Numbered from the stretch's first letter, positions 35,117-43,771 are shown. The stretch is DNA of 64,000 nt from an uncultured Eubacterium sp. (GCF_934561735.1 NZ_CAKTGT010000001.1:310001-374000), one strand, 5' to 3'. Numbers and translations: made by a program. The notes: generated by a model not told the origin, from the sequence alone.

Positions 35117-36196
35117 ATGAAAGAGATGTTCAGAAAAATCGGCAAATCAAATGCTTTTATGTACAAAATATGCTGTGATATTCTTTATGCGGCAAAAAGC
35201 GATGTGCAAAAGGAAGCTAAAATAAAGGAAAATATAGATAAGCTTGCACCGGAACTATATAATGATAAGCAAAAGTTTAAAAAAATATATAAGGATTTAC
35301 TCGGTCAAAAATATATTTACGGCATTACTTATCTTGATGAGTATTTTTTGTTTGATTTTCCAAACAGAAGCTTTGAAGAAAGAAAGGCTTTTGTAGGCAC
35401 GGATGAATATTTAAGAAATACAAAAAAAATAAAAACTAAAGAGGTTGAAGAACATCCTATATTAAAGGACAAATATTCCGCATACCAAACACTCAAAAAG
35501 TATTACAAGCGTGATATTGTTCCGATAAAAAGCTTTGCGGATTTTGCCGAATTCAATGCTTTTGTTCAAAAACATCCTGTCTTTTTGATAAAAAAAGAAA
35601 CAGGCTCACTCGGTAAAAATATTACAAAATATGATTTGTCGGACGGCAAAACCAATCCAAAAACACTCTTTTTGGCTCTTCTCAGCAAGGGGCAATGGGT
35701 TGCCGAAGAAATGATTGAACAATGCGATGAAATGGCGGCGTTTCATCCCGCTTCGGTTAATACTGTAAGAATTGCAACATTTTATGACAAAAATAAAAAG
35801 CTTACAAAGCTTTTTGCAATGTTCCGCACGGGCAGCGGCAACAGCGTGGTTGACAATGCAAGCAGCGGCGGTATTTGTGCAAGTATAGACCTAAAAACCG
35901 GAATTATCGAATCAAACGGATACAAAAAGAACGGCGAAATTGTGGAACTTCAACCCGATACAAAGCATATAATCAAAGGCTTTCAAATTCCGCAATGGGA
36001 TGAACTTTTGCACCTTGCCGATGAGGTTGCTTTTGCCGTGCCGTATTACAATTATATCGGTTGGGATTTTGCACTCACCGATAACGGTTGGGTGGTTGTT
36101 GAGGGCAACAGCCGACCGAATATCAATTCAATTCAAATGTGCTCGGGCAGGGGACTCCGCAAAATCCTTGACGAAACCCTCGGCCTCGGAGAATAA
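35117..36196 (+). CDS. Sugar-transfer-associated ATP-grasp protein, copy A
   Basis: A 359-residue ATP-grasp-fold ligase-like protein of the family often found in sugar-transfer and capsule loci. Conserved stretches are LIKKETGSLGKNI near 165, HPASVNTVRIATFYD near 214, SGGICASIDLKTG near 250 and the metal/ATP site YIGWDFALTDNGWVVVEGN near 312. I start it at ATG 35117 because the upstream ATG overlaps the terminator of the previous operon. It is homologous to the gene at 36247, which faces it. The substrate is unknown. Confidence 0.8.
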   Translation: MKEMFRKIGKSNAFMYKICCDILYAAKSDVQKEAKIKENIDKLAPELYNDKQKFKKIYKDLLGQKYIYGITYLDEYFLFDFPNRSFEERKAFVGTDEYLRNTKKIKTKEVEEHPILKDKYSAYQTLKKYYKRDIVPIKSFADFAEFNAFVQKHPVFLIKKETGSLGKNITKYDLSDGKTNPKTLFLALLSKGQWVAEEMIEQCDEMAAFHPASVNTVRIATFYDKNKKLTKLFAMFRTGSGNSVVDNASSGGICASIDLKTGIIESNGYKKNGEIVELQPDTKHIIKGFQIPQWDELLHLADEVAFAVPYYNYIGWDFALTDNGWVVVEGNSRPNINSIQMCSGRGLRKILDETLGLGE

Positions 36197-36236
36197 CAAA
36201 AGACATTCTGTGCTTTTCAACACGGAATGTCTTTTT
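36197..36236. terminator. Bidirectional terminator between the ATP-grasp genes
   Basis: AAAAGACATTCtGTG paired with CACgGAATGTCTTTTT around loop CTTTTCAA; works for both converging genes. Confidence 0.8.
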
Positions 36237-36246
36237 GTTATATGGT

Positions 36247-37377
36247 TTAGTATATTGCTTTTTGGTATTTTTCGCAATCCTTTGATAATTTGAAAAAAGT
36301 TTCAGCATACAAAGGGCGTAATCCTTCTTCTGCAACAAGTTGAGTAAAATAATGACCCGGAACACCGTTTGCTTCAACAAGAACCCAGCCTTTGTCACTA
36401 TACGCAAAATCCCAACCGATGTATTTCTTTTCAGGGAATACTCTTACGATTTTTTCAAGCATTTCAAGCAATTCATCCCAATGAGGAATAAAAGTACCTT
36501 CATATTTTATGTGGGAATCGGGATGTTCGTCAAATCTTTTTAAGCTTTTTTCAACTTGACCTTTGGTATATATTTCTCCGGTATCTTTTTTAACTCCGAT
36601 TAAAAGACCGCCACGAGTGCCATTGTCAATGTTTGAACCTTTTCTGCCTGTTCTCAGACCTGACGAGATTTTGGTGAGCTTATTGTTGTCATAAAAAGTA
36701 ACATATCTGATTGTATTAATTGAATCGGGATTAAAATCATTGAGTATACCTCTTTGATTTATAAGTTCTTCAACAATTGCACCTCTGTCATTTAGTGCAT
36801 TGTCAAATATCTCTTTTACGGATATATTATCTTTTGTTAAATCGTAAAACCGGATTCCTTTGCCGTTATTGTTTAAAGCAGGCTTAACAACAAAACGATT
36901 GTGCTTTTTTGTAAAATCCTCAAAAGCAGACAGGTCGTTTTTGTTTTGAATAAGAACAACATCACGCTTGAAAAATTCGGAATATTTTTTATATGTTTCC
37001 CTCTTGTCACAGAAAATATCAAATTTTTCAGGACCGTCTTTGATGAGAATTTCTCTCATTATTCTTAAATATTCAAAGGCAGAAACATTTTTTAAAATTT
37101 CTTTTTTTGTTTTGTGCTCAAAATCAAACGAAACAAATTCCTGGTAAACAAATTCATATGCAAATCTATAATATACCATTTTAAGTCTTAACTTAAATAA
37201 TTGGAGTTTGCTTCTGTTTTGGTCAAGCTTATATGCCTTTATTTCATTATTAATGTTACAAACATTACCACCAAAAAATGCCTTTATCATAGCGGCAGAT
37301 ATAAGCGGAATTCGCAAAAACCTGTTTAGTCTGGCTTTTTCCGCTCGCTTATTTGAAGGAAATACTAAATCAACCAT
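36247..37377 (-). CDS. Sugar-transfer-associated ATP-grasp protein, copy B
   Basis: A 376-residue paralogue of copy A. Corresponding motifs are NRFVVKPALNNNGKGIRFYD near 160, FNPDSINTIRYVTFYDN near 218, GTRGGLLIGVKKDTGEIY near 245 and YIGWDFAYSDKGWVLVEANG near 320. It starts 2 bp after the methyltransferase stop, whose coding end supplies its ribosome binding site (GAGGTGA), so the two form an operon. It probably modifies or ligates an envelope glycan or peptide precursor; that is inference from family context. Confidence 0.8.
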   Translation of the reverse strand: MVDLVFPSNKRAEKARLNRFLRIPLISAAMIKAFFGGNVCNINNEIKAYKLDQNRSKLQLFKLRLKMVYYRFAYEFVYQEFVSFDFEHKTKKEILKNVSAFEYLRIMREILIKDGPEKFDIFCDKRETYKKYSEFFKRDVVLIQNKNDLSAFEDFTKKHNRFVVKPALNNNGKGIRFYDLTKDNISVKEIFDNALNDRGAIVEELINQRGILNDFNPDSINTIRYVTFYDNNKLTKISSGLRTGRKGSNIDNGTRGGLLIGVKKDTGEIYTKGQVEKSLKRFDEHPDSHIKYEGTFIPHWDELLEMLEKIVRVFPEKKYIGWDFAYSDKGWVLVEANGVPGHYFTQLVAEEGLRPLYAETFFKLSKDCEKYQKAIY

Positions 37378-37379
37378 TA

Positions 37380-38078
37380 TTATTTCACCTCATTATTTTT
37401 AGAAGGGTCAAAAGTCCAGACAGAATAAGAAAACGGACAATATGCGTAAACCAACGGACCTTTTTTGAAAAGGATGTCACGCTTTTCCATAGTCCAGCGT
37501 GGGTCGTTTCTCAAAGGCGGAACCATATAGTTATCCGCATAAAGAAGCACTTTGACAGGGTGGTCGATTTCTTTTTGAATTTTGTCAATAAACTTTAGGT
37601 ACAGTTCCTCAAAAAACGGGCGGCACAACAATATAACCGTGTAGTCATTGTAGTTGAGTTTGAAAGCATCACCCGAATATACTGTTATATTGTCATATCT
37701 TTTTGCCCAATTTTGGGTATATTCGGCAACCTTGGGATTGAGTTCCACGCCGTATAATTGACCTTTAAATCCGATGCTTTCAAAAAAAGCAAAAAATCTG
37801 CCTTTGCCGCAACCTACATCAATGATTTTGTCATCATCCGTAAAGTGTTGGTCCTGAAAAATCTCCTGAAGTGCCCAATATCTTGCATTTTCACTGCCTG
37901 TGGCATTTTCATATCCGTCAACGGACGGAACATATTTTTCAAGCGACACGCCGCAAATCTTTTTGTCGATTTTGCGGTCATAGCACGATGCGATTGTGCG
38001 AGTGATTTTTTTGTACACTCTGCCTGCAAAGGTGGTCATATACCATGAGTATTTCCATTGGTTTTTATATGTTCCCAT
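37380..38078 (-). CDS. SAM-dependent methyltransferase
   Basis: A 232-residue class I methyltransferase. The SAM-binding motif I is IIDVGCGKGRFFAFFES near 100, followed by the acidic end of the second strand in LYGVELNPKVAEY near 124 and a GDAFKLN loop near 150. The N-terminal 80 residues are unlike standard methyltransferases and may bind substrate. Substrate not identifiable. It is the first gene of a two-gene operon with ATP-grasp copy B. Confidence 0.82.
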   Translation of the reverse strand: MGTYKNQWKYSWYMTTFAGRVYKKITRTIASCYDRKIDKKICGVSLEKYVPSVDGYENATGSENARYWALQEIFQDQHFTDDDKIIDVGCGKGRFFAFFESIGFKGQLYGVELNPKVAEYTQNWAKRYDNITVYSGDAFKLNYNDYTVILLCRPFFEELYLKFIDKIQKEIDHPVKVLLYADNYMVPPLRNDPRWTMEKRDILFKKGPLVYAYCPFSYSVWTFDPSKNNEVK

Positions 38079-38103
38079 TAAAAAATCAACCTTTCAAACG
38101 GAA

Positions 38104-39726
38104 TTAACCGTTAAGAATTTCAAAGTTCTTTTTGTTGCATTTGTAGAGGTTCTTAAACACCTCAAAGTTGCGGTCGTAAACCGCTTTGTTTGCCTTGTTA
38201 GGGTGATATGTAATCTTAGCCGGGATAAGCTTTTTAACTTCTGTCATCGAGCTTATCATGCCTGTACCTACTGCGATACAAGCCGCAGCACCGACCGCAC
38301 CGATATTTTGCGGAGAATCAACAACCTCAACATCACGCTGGAGAATATCGGAGAGAATTTGGCAGGTAGCCGCACCGAGTGCACCGCCGCCGCAAAAACG
38401 AACAGCGTTTGTTGTTTTATACTTTGCAACCTTTTGTTCCTGACGCTCAAGCATCCATCTCATATGGAAGCAAACGCCCTCAACAACGGCTCTGATGAGC
38501 TCGGTTTTGCCTGTTTCAAGGTGAATGTTGAAGAACATACCTGCGGCATTAGGGTCCTCAAACGGGCATCTGTTGCCGTGGAGCCACGGAGTAAACACAA
38601 CACCGTCCGAACCCGGATTTGCACGCTCGATAACTTCTTCAAGATAATCGTAAAGGTTGAAGCTTTGTTCTTCCAAATCGTCCTTTTTGTGGCCGTATTT
38701 TTTGAGGAATATGCCTATTTCGTCAAGTGCAAGGTGGTCCTTAACCCAGCCTACGCATTTATTTGAAGTTTCAAGTTCTGCAAAGTAGTTGTAAGTTTCA
38801 GGGTTTGCGCCTACGATAGCCGCCATCATAGCGCCTGCGTCAACAAGCTGCTCAGGAACAACGGTTCCTACCCAACCCGAAGTGCCCGAATAAATGTGAG
38901 TGTCGCCGACTTCGGTTGCACCTGCACCTACGCCGATGAGTGATGCGTCACCGCCGCCGCCGTAAACAGCCGTGCCCTCTGCAAGTCCGAGTTCTTCAGC
39001 GGCTTGCTTTGTAACCTCGCCGACTTTTTCCGTGCTTGCTTTGATTACAGGCATATGCTCGATATTAACGCCCACCATATCGCAAATAGGCTTGCACCAG
39101 CCCTCGTGACCCTTACGGGTATCATAAAGGAGTGTGCCGAATGCAGAGTCGTTTGTCATAACAAATTCGCCGCTGCAACGAAGAATCATATATTCCTTAA
39201 CATCAAGCCACTTGTAAATACGCTTGAAGTTTTCAGGCTCGTGAGCCTCAACCCACTTGTATTTCCAAATCGGGTCCTTAACGGATGACGAAACAGCACC
39301 CGTGTACTTGAGATATTTAAGAAGTTTGGTAACCTCTGCACCCGCAACCTGAACACCGTGTGCAATGCCTTTTTTGATTTCTTCTCTTGCACGCTGGTCC
39401 ATATATGTCATAGGACGGCGGATGCACTTGCCCTCTCTGTCAACAAGAACAAGACCCTGCATAGCCGAGCAAAAGCTGATGCCTTCGATTTGCTCTTTCT
39501 TGATTTTCTTGCATTTTTTGAACACATCCTTTGTGGTTACGCACATTGCGTTCCACCATTCGTCTGCATCCTGCTCGCTGCCGCCTTTAACGCCTGTTTC
39601 TTCGTCAACATAAAGGTTGTATCCCTCTGTTGCCGATGCAAGAATTTTCATTTCCTTGTCGATTTCGATAAGGCAGGTTTTGATACCCGTAGTACCGATA
39701 TCATAGGTGATTACATACTTACTCAT
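38104..39726 (-). CDS. FGGY-family carbohydrate kinase
   Basis: A 540-residue ATP-dependent sugar or polyol kinase of the FGGY group (xylulose, gluconate, erythritol and related substrates). The phosphate-binding start YDIGTTGIKT lies at 8-17, the second-site TYMDQRARE near 129, YSGTSGWVG near 282, and the C-terminal adenosine motif FCGGGALGAATCQILSDILQ near 441 with GAVGAAACIAVG near 475. The 32 bp gap behind the TetR gene suggests co-transcription. Linked by control and position to the aminotransferase and aldolase, so it probably phosphorylates an intermediate that the aldolase cleaves; the substrate is unknown. Confidence 0.87.
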   Translation of the reverse strand: MSKYVITYDIGTTGIKTCLIEIDKEMKILASATEGYNLYVDEETGVKGGSEQDADEWWNAMCVTTKDVFKKCKKIKKEQIEGISFCSAMQGLVLVDREGKCIRRPMTYMDQRAREEIKKGIAHGVQVAGAEVTKLLKYLKYTGAVSSSVKDPIWKYKWVEAHEPENFKRIYKWLDVKEYMILRCSGEFVMTNDSAFGTLLYDTRKGHEGWCKPICDMVGVNIEHMPVIKASTEKVGEVTKQAAEELGLAEGTAVYGGGGDASLIGVGAGATEVGDTHIYSGTSGWVGTVVPEQLVDAGAMMAAIVGANPETYNYFAELETSNKCVGWVKDHLALDEIGIFLKKYGHKKDDLEEQSFNLYDYLEEVIERANPGSDGVVFTPWLHGNRCPFEDPNAAGMFFNIHLETGKTELIRAVVEGVCFHMRWMLERQEQKVAKYKTTNAVRFCGGGALGAATCQILSDILQRDVEVVDSPQNIGAVGAAACIAVGTGMISSMTEVKKLIPAKITYHPNKANKAVYDRNFEVFKNLYKCNKKNFEILNG

Positions 39727-39758
39727 ATTATCCTCCGTATATAAATATAGTTTGTTAA

Positions 39759-40418
39759 CTATTTTTCAAAAGTAAATGCCGACTCAATAAATTTGAGCAG
39801 TTGTTTTACTATTTGGTCTTCCGACAGTTCGGCTACATCAACGCCCGTATAAATCTCAAGCCTGTTGCGATAGTAGTCGCAGGTGAACGAAAACTGAAGC
39901 GAAGTCAGCAAATTGTCAAGGAAAAATGCAAAAAGACGAGGATCCATATCCTGTCTTACATCACCGTTTGCAAGTGCGTCGGTAATACATTTTACATATT
40001 TTTTGCTTGTTTCGCCCTCAATGGCTTTGGCAAATTCCATCGCCTTTTCGCTGTTACGCTCGGATGTTATTTCGTTGTAGAGTTTAACATAGTTTGCATC
40101 CTTTTGGCTGAGCTGACAGGTTGTTCTTATCAACTTTTCGGCTTTTGTAAGGAGCTTGTCATCGCTTTTGAGTATTTCGTCAACCGCATCGTCAAGGATT
40201 GACATACCTCGTTGAATGCAGGTGATGAACAAATCCTCCTTTGTGCTGAAATACTTGTACATCAGCCCGATGCTTATTCCGGCATTTTTGGCTATTATAT
40301 TTATGTTGGCGTTTTCGTATCCTTTAGAAGCAAATTCATTAATACCGACTTCAAGTATTTTTTCTTTTCTCTCGTCGGAAGCCCTCTCAAACGCTTCTTT
40401 ATATCTCTTTTCAAACAT
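39759..40418 (-). CDS. TetR/AcrR-family regulator
   Basis: A 219-residue repressor with an N-terminal helix-turn-helix (KILEVGINEFASKGYENANI, then IAKNAGISIGLMYKYF, residues ~20-58) and a helical ligand domain. It is divergent from the aminotransferase gene and followed by the FGGY kinase. Three copies of a 16 bp palindrome flank the two start sites (40490, 40616, 40642), which I take as its binding sites. The inducer is likely an intermediate of the pathway it controls. Confidence 0.88.
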   Translation of the reverse strand: MFEKRYKEAFERASDERKEKILEVGINEFASKGYENANINIIAKNAGISIGLMYKYFSTKEDLFITCIQRGMSILDDAVDEILKSDDKLLTKAEKLIRTTCQLSQKDANYVKLYNEITSERNSEKAMEFAKAIEGETSKKYVKCITDALANGDVRQDMDPRLFAFFLDNLLTSLQFSFTCDYYRNRLEIYTGVDVAELSEDQIVKQLLKFIESAFTFEK

Positions 40419-40440
40419 AAAAACTTGATTTTGTAGCCTT

Positions 40441-40468
40441 GCACAAAAGGTGAATGACTTGTTTGTGC
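40441..40468 (-). promoter_or_regulatory. Hairpin before the TetR gene
   Basis: GCACAAA ... TTTGTGC inverted repeat, 14-base loop, 23 bp upstream of the start codon. It may affect translation of the repressor. Confidence 0.35.
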
Positions 40469-40489
40469 AAATGCTCCAAATCTCCTTTG

Positions 40490-40505
40490 GTGAGTATTAA
40501 TTCAC
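40490..40505. promoter_or_regulatory. TetR-type operator O3 (repressor side)
   Basis: GTGAGTATTAATTCAC, the same spacing and 5' half as the two sites at 40616 and 40642, with a slightly changed right half. Would allow auto-regulation. Confidence 0.55.
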
Positions 40506-40572
40506 TAAGAACATATTACCATTTTTCAATATATAATGCAACAAAAATAACTAAAAATTCGTAACATTAAAG

Positions 40573-40600
40573 TTGACAAATCGGTAAAATGTGATATACT
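40573..40600 (+). promoter_or_regulatory. Promoter of the aminotransferase gene
   Basis: TTGACA (40573-40578), 16 bp spacer, TATACT (40595-40600). Two operators lie just downstream, where a bound repressor would block elongation. Confidence 0.75.
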
Positions 40601-40615
40601 TAACTTGTAAAGACT

Positions 40616-40631
40616 GTGAGCACCCGCTCAC
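40616..40631. promoter_or_regulatory. TetR-type operator O1
   Basis: GTGAGCACCCGCTCAC, a perfect 6 bp inverted repeat with a 4 bp centre. Confidence 0.75.
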
Positions 40632-40641
40632 CAATTAATTA

Positions 40642-40657
40642 GTGAGTAACCGCTCAC
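40642..40657. promoter_or_regulatory. TetR-type operator O2
   Basis: GTGAGTAACCGCTCAC, one change from O1 in the arms, 26 bp centre to centre from it. It ends about 13 bp before the GGAGG site of the aminotransferase. Confidence 0.75.
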
Positions 40658-40680
40658 CATAAAATCTAAGGAGGAAAATT

Positions 40681-42165
40681 ATGGATACAAGATTCGCTAT
40701 TACAGAGTATCCTAATGCTGCTGCACTTACAGCACAGCTCGATGCATTAATCAAAAAACCAATCTACTCTATCAACAGAGCAGCTCTTAAAGAGTATGAA
40801 GATGAATACTTCGCAAAGAAGTGCGCAAAGTCTAAGGAAATGATTACAGAAGCAAAGCAAGTAATCCCGGGCGGTGTTCAGCACAACCTTGCGTTCAACT
40901 ATCCGTTCCCAATCGTTATGACAAAGGCTAAGGGCAATAAGCTTTGGGATATCGACGGCAACGAATATTTTGACTTCCTTCAGGCAGGCGGTCCTACAAT
41001 CATCGGTTCAAACGACGATGTTGTTAAAGAAAAGGTTAAGGAACTTCTTGATGACTGCGGTCCTTCAACAGGTTTGTTCCACCCTTACGAATATAAACTC
41101 GCAAAGAAAATCAGCGAATGTGTACCTTCTGTAGAAATGTTCCGTATGCTTGGTTCGGGTACAGAAGCATGTATGTGTGCTGTTCGTGTTGCTCGTCTTG
41201 CAACAGGCCACAAAAATATAATCAAAATGGGCGGCGCTTATCACGGCTGGTCAGATCAGCTTGCTTGGGGTATGCGTGTTCCGGGTACACTTAACCTTCA
41301 ATCACACGGTGTTCCTATGTTTGTATTCAAGCACACACAGGAATTCTTCCCTAATGATCTTAAAGACCTTGAAAAGAAGCTCATCATCAACAAGTTCCGT
41401 GGCGGCACAGCTGCTGTATTCATCGAGCCATGCGGCCCTGAATCAGCTACCCGTCCTGTTGATAAGGACTTCCCTAAGGGCGTACAGGCACTTTGCCGTA
41501 AGTACGGTGCTCTTCTTGTATGCGACGAAGTTGTAACAGGCTTCCGTATCGGTTTGTCAGGTGCTCAGGGTTACTACGGTATTGATCCTGATATTACAAT
41601 CTTCGGTAAGATTATCGCAGGCGGTTATCCTGGTGCAGGCGGTATCGGCGGTCACAAAGAAGTTATGAAGTATCTTGGTGCAGGTCTTGATAAGGCTGAA
41701 GGCAAGAAGATTCATAAGGCTATGTGCGGCGGTACAATGGCAGCTACACCTATCTCTTGCTGTGCAGGTTACACAGTTATCTGCGAAATCGAAAAGAGAA
41801 ATGCTTGCCAGGTTGCAGGTCAAATGGCTGACAGACTTGTTAAGGGTCTTAACGAATCAATTAAGAAATACGACCTTCCGTTCGTATGCTACAATGTAGG
41901 TTCAATCTGCCAGTTACATACAGTTGCTACAATGCACTTCAGAATTAACTGGAGAAAGCCTTGGACAATTCCTACGGTTCTTAAGGAAACAGGCATCCGC
42001 CAGACAGAAATGCAATATATGGGTGCTGCTTATATGGCAGAAGGTCTTGTAACACTTGCAGGTTCTCGTCTTTACACATCAAGCGCTTATACCGAAGAAG
42101 ACATTGATGAATGCATCAAGAGATTCGACAAGGTTCTTTCAAAGTGCGAAAAGATTGATTATTAA
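40681..42165 (+). CDS. Class III PLP aminotransferase (GSA-aminotransferase-like)
   Basis: A 494-residue pyridoxal-phosphate enzyme of the aspartate aminotransferase fold, class III, resembling glutamate-1-semialdehyde aminomutase relatives. The phosphate cup is MLGSGTEACMCAVRVARLAT near 158, the ring-stacking GGAYHGWSDQ near 184, the acidic VCDEVVTGFRIG near 280, and the Schiff-base lysine is Lys310 in ITIFGKIIAGGYP. It has an N-terminal extension of about 60 residues. The likely role is transfer of an amino group to or from an aldehyde in the TetR-controlled pathway. It is not hemL by context: no haem genes adjoin it. Confidence 0.85.
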   Translation: MDTRFAITEYPNAAALTAQLDALIKKPIYSINRAALKEYEDEYFAKKCAKSKEMITEAKQVIPGGVQHNLAFNYPFPIVMTKAKGNKLWDIDGNEYFDFLQAGGPTIIGSNDDVVKEKVKELLDDCGPSTGLFHPYEYKLAKKISECVPSVEMFRMLGSGTEACMCAVRVARLATGHKNIIKMGGAYHGWSDQLAWGMRVPGTLNLQSHGVPMFVFKHTQEFFPNDLKDLEKKLIINKFRGGTAAVFIEPCGPESATRPVDKDFPKGVQALCRKYGALLVCDEVVTGFRIGLSGAQGYYGIDPDITIFGKIIAGGYPGAGGIGGHKEVMKYLGAGLDKAEGKKIHKAMCGGTMAATPISCCAGYTVICEIEKRNACQVAGQMADRLVKGLNESIKKYDLPFVCYNVGSICQLHTVATMHFRINWRKPWTIPTVLKETGIRQTEMQYMGAAYMAEGLVTLAGSRLYTSSAYTEEDIDECIKRFDKVLSKCEKIDY

Positions 42166-42180
42166 TTAACGGCATAAAAA

Positions 42181-42482
42181 GGGCGGAACAAGGGGCACAC
42201 TGCGTAAGGAATAAATGCTCAAAAATCAAATAAACATCGAAATACTGCGTTAAATTTACAGTGAAGGCGGCAAGCCTGCCCTGTAAATTATGCCTTGTCT
42301 TTCATCTGTTTCTTTGGCTTTTTGAGTGCAGGGCAGTTTAAGCAAACTGATTTTGTTCAGTGTGCATTAACAAAATCCCGTCAATACTTGCGTATTAACG
42401 GGATTTTTTAATAATACAATGGGCAAAACTCAGAAAGCTTAAACCAATTACTTCCTTAAGCAGTGCGCCCCAATGACCGCCC
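42181..42482. repeat. MITE-like element with 30 bp inverted ends
   Basis: Ends 42181-42210 and 42453-42482 are complementary (GGGCGG, five unmatched bases, then GGGGC.CACTGC.TAAGGA with two differences). The interior has no gene, a hairpin TTTACAG/CTGTAAA near 42255-42293, CTCAAAAA/TTTTTGAG near 42218 and 42333, and the terminator-like hairpin at 42372. It ends about 30 bp before the aldolase ribosome binding site. Could also be a structured RNA with closed ends. Confidence 0.55.
42372..42407 (+). terminator. Terminator-like hairpin within the MITE-like element
   Basis: AAATCCCGT.AATAC / GTATT.ACGGGATTT with loop TTGC and a T6 run. It would separate transcription of the aminotransferase from the aldolase unless read through. 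Confidence 0.7.
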
Positions 42483-42523
42483 GTTTGTCGCTTTATAAAT
42501 TACATAAATATAAGGGGAAAAAT

Positions 42524-43741
42524 ATGGCTTACGAAATTGAAGAAGCTAAAAGATTAGTTGTTGAAGCAGGCAAAAAGCTTGTTGAATCCGGTCTTATTGC
42601 CCGTACTTGGGGCAATGTTTCCGCTCGTATCAGCGATACTCAGTTTGTTATCACTCCGTCGGGCAGAGCTTATGAAGATCTTACTCCCGATGAAATTGTA
42701 GTTGTTAACATTGCAGACTGTTCACACGAGGGCGATATTAAGCCGTCATCCGAAAAGGGTGTTCACGCAGCAGCATATCGTCATCATCCTACAGTTGATT
42801 TTGTTATTCACACTCACCAAAGAGCGGCTACAATCGTTTCCATCACCGGTATGGAAATCAGAAATGTATATGACGAATTCAAGGGCGTTTTGGGCAACAA
42901 GGTTCCTTGTGCTGATTATGCTATGTCTACAACAGATTCACTTCGCAGGAAGGTTGAGATGTGTATTCAGATGAACCCGAGCAGCCGTGCAATTATGCTT
43001 ATGCACCACGGTACACTTTGCATGGGTGATAATTATGACCACGCATTTGCTATTGCCGAAAATCTTGAGAAGTGCTGTGAAAAGGTAATTAAGGACAATT
43101 ATCTTCGTCATTCGTGGGATAAGGCTTATTCGGATGAAGCAAGAAGAGCTTTCTATCTTAAAAAGCACAATGCAGGCGAAATGCCGGCAGAAATCTGTGA
43201 CCTCGGTTCTTCTGTAAGAAACGGCAACCGCTTTACTCTTACGGTAGGCGGCAAGTCTGTTGATGTTGACCTTGAAACAGGACTCGGTATCAACGGCATT
43301 GCTCCAAAGGTAGAGAAAATTCACAGAGCTATTTATAATACGGAAAATGTTACAATGATTAAGCACCTTGCAACTCCTGATGTTGTTGCTGTGTCTTGCC
43401 TTGATGAAACTATGGAACCTATGATTGACGACTTTGCTCAAATCGTCGGCCTTGATGTAAAATGCGTTCCGTGGATTAACGGTGACACAGACGATTGTGC
43501 AAAGGAAATCGGCAAGGCTGTTGAAAAGAGAAATGCAGTTCTTGTTCAGGGTATGGGTGCAATGATTACCGGCAATAACGACGGTGACCTTCAGGCTCTC
43601 GATATTATTATGGATAAGGGTGCTGCCGCTCAAATCGATTGCGATATTTTCAATCGTTCTCACTATGTTCCAAAGGCAGAATGCTTCCTTATGAGAACGG
43701 TTTATCTTGCAAAGTATAGCAAGCAAATTGACGAAAAGTAA
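42524..43741 (+). CDS. Double-domain class II aldolase/adducin protein
   Basis: Start at ATG 42524 behind AAGGGGA gives 405 residues. Residues 1-200 are a normal zinc-dependent class II aldolase domain: GNVSARISDTQFVITPSG near 30, Glu77, HTH motif His96/His98, and MHHGTLCMGD with His161/His162. Residues ~235-405 are a second copy of the fold where the metal motifs are lost (KHLATPDVVAVS near 280 and VLVQGMGAMITG near 339), suggesting a structural or regulatory role. It likely cleaves a phosphorylated sugar or sugar-like compound made by the FGGY kinase. Separated from the aminotransferase by a MITE-like element. Confidence 0.83.
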   Translation: MAYEIEEAKRLVVEAGKKLVESGLIARTWGNVSARISDTQFVITPSGRAYEDLTPDEIVVVNIADCSHEGDIKPSSEKGVHAAAYRHHPTVDFVIHTHQRAATIVSITGMEIRNVYDEFKGVLGNKVPCADYAMSTTDSLRRKVEMCIQMNPSSRAIMLMHHGTLCMGDNYDHAFAIAENLEKCCEKVIKDNYLRHSWDKAYSDEARRAFYLKKHNAGEMPAEICDLGSSVRNGNRFTLTVGGKSVDVDLETGLGINGIAPKVEKIHRAIYNTENVTMIKHLATPDVVAVSCLDETMEPMIDDFAQIVGLDVKCVPWINGDTDDCAKEIGKAVEKRNAVLVQGMGAMITGNNDGDLQALDIIMDKGAAAQIDCDIFNRSHYVPKAECFLMRTVYLAKYSKQIDEK

Positions 43742-43745
43742 CTAT

Positions 43746-43771
43746 AGACTGTGATAAAGCTACTGAACCAC
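43746..43771 (+). repeat. Dispersed post-stop repeat, copy 3
   Basis: AGACTGTGATAAAGCTACTG and the following bases, 4 bp after the aldolase stop; matches the copy at 7052 with one missing base and two changes. Confidence 0.65.

Noticed and set aside
40681..42165. hemL (glutamate-1-semialdehyde aminomutase)
   Set aside because: Longer than HemL by about 60 residues, under TetR control with sugar-type genes, and no haem-pathway gene adjoins it.
42938..43726. 262-codon frame opposite the aldolase gene
   Set aside because: Antisense shadow of the aldolase; composition is Cys/Ile-rich and no start signal is present.
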